Part shown: positions 33,506 to 39,906 of the stretch, piece after piece | Numbering within the stretch: position 1 is the first letter of the stretch | How the letters are laid out: every line of letters starts with the position of its first letter | Assembly: GCA_027604685.1 (NCBI GenBank) | Contig: JADHYX010000161.1 | Location: 1-39,906, forward strand | Direction: 5' to 3' | Origin: Lobulomyces angularis | Taxonomy: Eukaryota > Chytridiomycota > Chytridiomycetes > Lobulomycetales > Lobulomycetaceae | DNA length: 39,906 bases | Made by a program: the position numbers and the translations under genes | The notes under the pieces: generated by a model | Told to the model about the DNA's origin: nothing | Database searches by the model: none | The model's input: the letters and a program-made list of their open reading frames with translations, nothing else

Positions 33506-34309
33506 TTACTCTTCAATCAATTTCTTATAGTCTTCTTTATTAAGTAGTTTTTCCAATTCTTCAGGTTTATTAATTTTCAACTTTGCTATCCATCCATTTT
33601 CATATGGTGATGTATTTACCAAGCTAGGTTCTTCGTTTAACTTTGTATTAACTTCAGTGACTTCACCTAAAAATATACAAAAATAGTTATTTTGAATTTT
33701 TTTTTTTTTTGTTGACAAGTTTTATGTTTTTTTACCAGAAATTGGTGCATAAATATCACTAGCTGCTTTAACACTTTCTACTGCTCCCATTATTTCTAAA
33801 AAAAAACAATAAAAAAAGATAAAACAAAATTATATATTTTTTTTTATTTTTTACCACTTTGCGAATAAGATTTTCCGACAGTTGGAGTTTCCAGATAAAC
33901 AACATCACCTAATAAAAAAAAAATTTATTTATAAAAAATATTTTTAAATTAATAACGTTTATGTATGAAAATCTTTTTTTTTCAAAAACCTAGTGAATTT
34001 TGGGCGTAATCAGTAATGCCGATAGTAGCTATTTCATCCTTGACAAGAACCCACTCGTGATCATTTGTGAACCTGATATTACCATTAAGAGCTTTTATTT
34101 CAATTTTTTTTTTATAAATTTAAAATTTATTTTATAAAGTAAAATTTATCAAAAATTAAAAGTTTAAAACATTTCCATTTTTTTTATTTTATTCTTTTTT
34201 TGTTACCAGAAGAATAAAAACGAAAGCTATTATTTACTCTATTGTTTTTTAAAATATTTAAACTATTGACCTTTGAAAATTTTGTAAAAACTCGTTTTGA
34301 AAATAACAT
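33506..34309 (-). CDS. Glycine cleavage system H protein (mitochondrial)
   Basis: Five exons from ATG 34309 to TAA 33506. The N-terminus [20 protein letters not shown] is basic, hydroxylated and free of acidic residues, a typical mitochondrial targeting peptide that ends near FRFYSS. The mature part starts at [11 protein letters not shown] and continues [20 protein letters not shown]. The lipoyl lysine is in [14 protein letters not shown], and the end is [12 protein letters not shown]. The lipoyl arm shuttles the aminomethyl group between P, T and L proteins in glycine breakdown, which supplies one-carbon units. Length and all key positions are normal. The first acceptor (AAAAG) is unusual but keeps the frame. 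Confidence 0.93.
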
Positions 34310-34602
34310 TTTTTCTTTCAAAAAAAAAAAAAAAAAAAAATTATTTAAATATTTTGATCTATGAAAAAACAGGAGGTTTTTTTTTTTTTTTTAATATAAA
34401 TTAAAAAAAATTTATTATTAATAAAAATGAATCTATAAAACTACAAAAAAGAAAGAAATGAAATGCCGAAAAATAAAAAAAAAAATAAATGTAGAGAGAA
34501 AAATCACTCTATCAACTTTTCTTTCTTTCCTTTTTTTTTTGATAAAACAACTCCTATTAAATCTATATTATATAAAAAAAATAAAAAAGAGTGATATTTT
34601 TT

Positions 34603-35498
34603 TTAGGAACTTTTATTTTTTCTCTCCAACATAACAAACAAAGATGTAGTTACAAGATCCACTATTTGAAAAGCAGCTGGATACACTCTAAAAAGCAATT
34701 AATACTTTATTTTATTTCTTTTTTTTTTTATAATTACCTTAAAGTACCAACATGCGATAGACCACCATCACACATTCTCTTTCCAAAATATGCTACAACA
34801 AATCTATCATATACTCTTACTAATCGATGCTCATTGTTTACATCTAACAACAAGACAAGAATATAAATGAATTTTTTAATAAAACTTTTAAGATACCAGT
34901 CTTGACCCACTCAAATGCTATACTGTTTCCCGCCATATCCTGTACATAAAAACATCTAGTTGGCCTCACACGTCCCCTTCTTATTAACTTGGCACTTAGA
35001 CTTGGATCCTTCGAATCTATCGAAGTAACACTTCCTTCTTTTTTTGAAGTAGTATGTTTTAATGTAAAAATTTGTACGGACTTTTCTTTAGAGTTTTTTT
35101 TTTTATGTACCGATGCCGTCCAACTTAAAATGCTAAAATTGTGTGAAACAAAGTATGATACATCATCTTTATTTTCGTTGATAAATTCATAACTTCCACC
35201 TTCTGTAATTGGTCTCCTTACTTTAAAAAAAAAAAAATCATTATAATTTGAAAAACTGTTTTTTTTTAATTTTTTTTGGAACCTGCAAAAACCATTGGTG
35301 GTATATCTTTATCATTTCCATCCTAAAATCAAATATTTTTTTGAGGATTTTTGTTTTTTTTTTTTTGATTAAAAATTTACTTGTTTCAAAAAGAGTTGGT
35401 TTTTTTTTGTAATGAAAAATTACCTTAAAGTGCGGCAGCGCATCGATGTCAGCAAAGGTCCTAAACTCTGGTTCGTGAATAACTTCGTTTCTGGACAT
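34603..35498 (-). CDS. beta-rich protein resembling fungal DUF6593 / tubby-like domain proteins
   Basis: About five exons from ATG 35498 (MSRNEVIHEPEFRTFADIDA) to TAA 34603, giving about 210 residues. There is no signal peptide or membrane segment. The pattern is alternating beta strands: SYEFINENKDDVSYFVSHNF, SILSWTASVH, then RCFYVQDMAGNSIAFEWVK, RLVRVYDRFVVAYFG, VGTLRVYP and IVDLVTTSLFVMLERK. The second half resembles the fungal module 'D-x-x-G-x-x-Y/F-x-W ... G-x-L-x-V ... D-L-x-V-x-x-L-x-x-L-E-R', which I associate with DUF6593 and the tubby/LURP-like fold. Function of that family is unknown. Exon joins keep frame throughout, so the gene is real even if the name is weak. Confidence 0.5.
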
Positions 35499-35781
35499 TT
35501 TTGAATAGATAAAAACTTGAAAAATTTTTTTTTAAAAAAAAAAAAAAAATTTAAAAGCGGTTTTTTAGCTAAAAATCGCCTTCAAATAGTTTCTTTTTTT
35601 TTTTTTTTTTTTTTTTTTACAGTTTCAAAAAATTGCTTTTTAATAAATTTTTTTATATAAAAAAAATAAGCTTTTAATTTGATGTGATCGGTTATTTTTT
35701 TAAACTACAATATATCTACATTATCAAAAATTTCATAATTACAATTATGCAGCCTGTTGAAAATAACTAAAAACCTTATTT

Positions 35782-37858
35782 TTACAAGAGTAACTCTAAC
35801 AAATCATCATACTCAAATTTTTCTATTTTGGAATGGAACTTTTCTTCCAATGTAACTTTTTTTTCATTTTCTAAGTTAAAAAAAAAATTTTAAACTTTTT
35901 AACAATTTTTTTTGTTTTTTTTCATTCTTTTTTTACATAACAATTTTTTTTATTTTTTTACCATAGAGTTTAAAAATGTTATTGAAATCAACTTTTAAAT
36001 TATTTAAAACCAAGTTAAATTGAATTTTTAAATTTTTTAGTTCTTCAAAGTTGGATGCAAAAATTGAATGAAAATTTACCAATTTTTCAGTCTCAATTTT
36101 ACTGTTACTTATTAAATTGTTTTTCAGAAATTCGTTTGAAAAAAAAATTGTATTTTTGACAAAATTTAAATTTTTTTTTATTGTTAATTTTTTTTTTTTT
36201 TTTAGATTCACCATAATTTTTAATTTCAAGTTCTTTAAATTATCTATCGAATCTTTTATCTTCAGTTTAAAACTTGCCAAATTTTTTAAAGTTATTGCAT
36301 AACTATTTAATTCTTGGTAAGTTTGGAGTAGATTTGTGATTAAATTATAGATCAAATTCAAGTCTTTTGAATATATTCTCAACTAAAAAAAAAGTTATTA
36401 AAAAAAAAGTTATTTGCTTTTGATTTATACAGTGTGTTCTTGTTCTGAATACTCTAAAGAAAAAGACATATCATTAAAAGAACTATTCAACTGCAGCAAA
36501 CTTCCAAGTGCTTCTTTTTCAACAAGATTAAAGTTATGCAAAATCCAATCCTAAATATTAAAATTAAGAAATTAGAAAATTGAGGTAACAAACTTTATTA
36601 TAAAAAAAAAAACCATGAAATCAAATTGCTTCTCAAAATTCAAAAGAACAAAATCATTCAAATTTAAATTTAAAAAATCCTCCTCTGAAACGTTTTTTAC
36701 TTGAAACTCAAAAAAATGTGGAATTCTTAGACTTTTTTCAATTTTTTCATAATTTTTTTTTAATTTAACTTGGATTTTAACCTCAATGCCATTCCCTAAG
36801 TGTTTTGAATTCAGTGCACATTTAAAATAACCAGCCTTTAAATCTTCCATTTTCCTATTTTTTTTTTTTTTAATATTTAAATTCCTTTAAATTTTTTTTA
36901 CATCAACTTAAATTCCCCATTATATTTAGATATCAGAACATTTTCCAATATATCATCAGTTTTAAGCAATAAAAAGTGATCTACTCTTATTTTTTTTTTG
37001 TTCACTTCAGACTTTATGGTAGCATCAAACAAGTTATTGTCGATTTTATTTTCATACTTTTCTTTTTCAACAGATGTTGAGTTAAAACTTTCACTGCTAT
37101 TCATATCATTACTAAAATTGGTCACAGCTGCATCAATTTTTGAAATTTTGTTTTGTATTTCTGCAGCAAACAAAGAAGATCCTGAATTTAAAAATTCCTT
37201 TTCTTTTGGTGTTTCCTCTATTGGTATATCATTATTTGTCACTAACGTACAACTCTCACTATCAAGGCTCGATAAAACTATTTTATTTTTTGACAATTTG
37301 TCCAAATCTTTACTATGTTGCATTGGTTTTTTAACATTTTCATTTCTGAAATTTTGTGTGCTTTCAAATTTTTCTTCTTTAGGCTTTGAAGAGTTAGGTA
37401 TTTCGTTATTATCACCTAGTTTTTTCACCAAGCTCAAATTTATTTTGGTTTCATCCATATTACTCATATTACTCTCTACTACTGCATCATTAGGAAGATC
37501 TTGAGCTATAACGTCCCCTAACGATGAACTATTTGCTTTGTCCTTTTTTTTAATACTTATAAGCTTCCCTTTTTTACTTATTTCTTCATTTGGCTTTGTT
37601 GACCTCCCGTTGTTACTTATTTCTTCATTTGACTTTGTTGTTTTTGGAGTAAAACTTTCACTATTATTAATTAATTTTAAATCTTCATTTTCTGTTAATT
37701 CTGTAACTTTCTTTTCTTTTAAATTTTTTGATTCTTGTTTTATCTCAAAATCTTCTACAGAATTTAATACTTCCACTAGTTTATAAAAATAAAAAAGTTA
37801 AAGTTATATTATTGACAAACAAAAAAAAAAAAAAAAAAATTTTTTTAAAATTGTTATG

Positions 37859-37899
<41 letters not shown>

Positions 37900-39253
37900 C
37901 CTTTTTTTTTATTTTTAGTTTTTTGTGTACCAAACCCATTTTGAAAAATAATAAATAGTTTAATTTTTTGATCATCAAAAAAAATTGAAATAATTTTTTC
38001 TCTTTTTTGATTTTTTTTTGATACTAATTTTCCATCAAATAAATCTCTCTTTTGAAATAATCCATTATCAAAACCTATAAAAAGGCATTGAGCATCATTA
38101 CTTTTTGTTTAAAAAAAAAAAATTTTTTTTATTAAGCTAACTTTTTTTTTTTTTTAATTAAAAAAAAAATAAAATAAAACCAATAGCTGGTAACGGCTGC
38201 CCCACTTATATTATCCTTCCATAAAAGCAATTTACCATCATGGAGTCCAAAAGTACCATTTGCCAGAGCAAAACTTTAAATGAGTTAAAAAAAAAATAAA
38301 AAGATATTTTTTTTTTTTTTTTTCATACAAAATATGATTAACTGTACTTCGTAAAATTATTGGAGTACTGTTCAATTTTATTTCATAGTCCAGTGAATCC
38401 CAATCAAATTTTCTAATTTTATTATCCTGAAAACAAACAAAAAAAAAAAAAATACTATTAAACTTATTTTTGATCAGATATCTTTTTTTTTACTAAAGAT
38501 CCTGCAATCAAATTCTAAAAAAAAAAAAAAAAACAAGACAATATTAAAATAAAGAAAATTTTTTTATTGTTTTAAAATTATATTCACATTTTCAAATATC
38601 GAAATTGAGCAAACCAAGTCACCAGTTATAGTCCAAAAGTTATTTTCTCCTGATAAAGAGAATCCCTAAAAAAAAATAAAAAAATAAAAAAAATTTTTAA
38701 ATTTAAGGATTGTTAAATTATTTTTAAATTTACTTGTATAAAATAACCATCTGATAACAAAAGAGTAGGGGAAATTCCATTTCCGATAAATCCAACTATA
38801 GAATATTTGATAGTGAAGTCTACTTTAAATATTGAAATGTATTTCTGTTTTAAAAAATCGTAACTTTATTTTTTTTTTTATTTTCATAAACAACTTAAAT
38901 ATTAAATAGAAGTTACGTAGCAATTAAATTATCCATCAAAATAATCAAAATTTCAGCATTATTTTTTTTTTTATTGTATTTTAAAATGTTGACAACTTTA
39001 GAGTCCACTTTTAATTTTTTTTGCTTTTTTTCCTCAATCGAGTAAAAGCTAACTTGATAAGGTTTATTTGGATTGGTATAAACTAAAATTTGCTTCGGAT
39101 CTATATAAAAACTTTATAAATATGAGTTAAAAATGACAAATAAATAACTCTTTTATCTATTATTGCTATTTTTTATTTTCTTTTGTAGATTTTTTTATTT
39201 ATCTTACGATTTAAGATTAAACAATTTTCTATAGCATGAGAAATTTGAAACAT
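35782..39253 (-). CDS. BBS2: BBSome subunit BBS2, with a long disordered insertion
   Basis: About twelve exons from ATG 39253 (MFQISHAIENCLILN) to TAA 35782. The propeller part matches BBS2: IVGFIGNGISPTLLLSDG, GFSLSGENNFWTITGD (BBS2 'FWTVTGD'), DNKIRKFDWD, FALANGTFGLHD (BBS2 'GYALSNGTVGVYD') and FIGFDNGLFQKRDLFDGKLV (BBS2 '[20 protein letters not shown]'). The ear-domain start is recognisable as LLLKTDDILENVLISKYNGE. Between them (about 37020-37760) lie about 250 Ser/Asn/Lys/Glu-rich residues where other BBS2 proteins have a shorter coiled linker. The C-terminus is helical and coiled-coil-like and ends DDLLELLL. The BBSome moves membrane proteins in and out of cilia. A few N-terminal residues may lie in an unseen exon; the usual first strand is short. 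Confidence 0.75.
37863..37899 (+). repeat. (TTA)n microsatellite inside a BBS2 intron
   Basis: About twelve perfect TTA/ATT units. They lie within the intron bounded by GTACAC and CTAG that joins the BBS2 propeller to the disordered insertion, so they are not translated. Length is likely to vary between isolates. Confidence 0.85.
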
Positions 39254-39350
39254 AACGTTCTTCCCTTTTTTTTTTCTTTTTTTTTTTAAAGATCCGAAAA
39301 AAAAAAATTTACTTTTTGAAATAAAATTTGGAACCTTTTTTTTTTTTTTA

Positions 39351-39634
39351 ATGGAAAAAGTTCATCAAGAATTTGTGAAATTAATTCAATATCAGTGCAA
39401 AAGAAGAAGCTTTAAAGACAATAAAAACGCAGTTGATTGCTATCCCTTTACCAGATACTTCAAGCAGTAATTTTTCAAATCATAAATAATTTGTTTACTT
39501 TCTATTTTTTTGGTTTAGACTGGATGAAAAATTTATTGAAATAGATTATAGGTAAAATTTTAAATTTTTTTTTATATTTAAAAAAAAAAAAAATTTTAAA
39601 CTTTTCTGTTAGGAAAATTCATGAAAATTTATAA
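39351..39634 (+). CDS. SOM1-like mitochondrial inner-membrane protease accessory protein
   Basis: Three exons, 39351-39466, 39519-39551 and 39613-39634, give about 56 residues. The core is KLIQYQCKRR, then VDCYPFTRYFKQ, and matches the SOM1 pattern 'L-V-Q-W/Y-x-C ... V-C-x-P-F-x-R-x-F'. The third cysteine of yeast SOM1 (F-x-x-C) is replaced here, the residue after Lys being Gln. SOM1 is a small fungal protein that binds the IMP1/IMP2 protease of the mitochondrial inner membrane. The gene is divergent from BBS2 with only 97 bp between start codons. Both introns are 52-61 bp with GTAA donors. Confidence 0.55.
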
Positions 39635-39906
39635 CCTCTACTTTATAAAAAAAGTTATAATATATAATTTATTAAAAAGTTATAAAAAGTTTTATTTAAT
39701 TTTTTTTTCTTTTAATTTTATTTTAATTTTTTTTTCAGATTTTAACTTTTTCTCATTTTCTTTTTTTTTTAAAAAAAAAAATATTTATTATAATTTACAC
39801 TATTACACTATAAAAAAAAAGAAAATAAAAAAAAAATATATATATAGATATAAACTAATTAGAATTTTGTTAAATAATAAAAAAAAAAAAAAATAATATT
39901 GACTAG
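39635..39906. other. AT-rich terminal stretch
   Basis: 272 bp dominated by A runs and T runs to the window end. A frame from 39621 is open but encodes Lys, Phe, Tyr, Ile and Asn only, as expected from homopolymer DNA. Nothing is called. Confidence 0.4.

Noticed and set aside
36998..37786. Long plus-strand open frames (168 and 82 codons)
   Set aside because: They are antisense shadows of the BBS2 disordered insertion: Ser/Asn/Lys codons on one strand read as Phe/Leu/Ser on the other, with no splice or start context.

Overview
The window is nuclear DNA of an AT-rich, gene-dense, intron-rich eukaryote. Nearly every gene is split by short introns (about 40-100 nt) with GTA-type donors and long T runs directly before the TAG/CAG acceptor. 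TAA, TAG and TGA all act as stops, so the code is standard. IFT20 and BBS2 are intraflagellar-transport and BBSome genes, so the organism builds a cilium or flagellum. A SOM1-like mitochondrial protein, an F-box protein and a beta-rich protein of fungal type point to a zoosporic, early-diverging fungus. This is an inference; no rRNA or other direct marker is present.

Layout. 1-7.1 kb: the 3' end of a 'DSTC' repeat protein, an LEA-like hydrophilic protein (-), an RPA1/MEIOB-like OB-fold protein (-), IFT20 (+) and a membrane-anchored sterol-dehydrogenase-like enzyme (-). 7.1-7.9 kb: a relic of Ty1/copia RNase H and a degenerate minisatellite. 8-11.3 kb: two adjacent membrane RING-H2 proteins (+). 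11.5-15.6 kb: orphan open frames, then glutathione reductase and a somewhat divergent actin (+). 16-20.5 kb: an oligopeptidase B with extra tails at both ends (-).

20.9-22.5 kb is the accessory spot: two intact small secreted Cys-rich genes in opposite orientation, two truncated relatives, and a duplicated promoter block. It looks like a small birth-and-death cluster of effector-like or defence-like secreted proteins set between housekeeping genes.

22.6-30 kb: an apparent RluA-type pseudouridine synthase fused to a HemK/PrmC methyltransferase (+), BUB3 (-), EMG1/NEP1 (+) and PES1 (+). EMG1 and PES1 both serve ribosome biogenesis. 30.3-39.9 kb: an F-box protein (+), a BED-finger protein with an unusually GC-rich first exon (-), glycine cleavage H protein (-), a DUF6593-like protein (-), BBS2 carrying a large disordered insertion (-) and a SOM1-like small protein (+).

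Exon joins were read by eye from splice signals and frame continuity. Most keep a recognisable protein in frame; the few uncertain joins are flagged.
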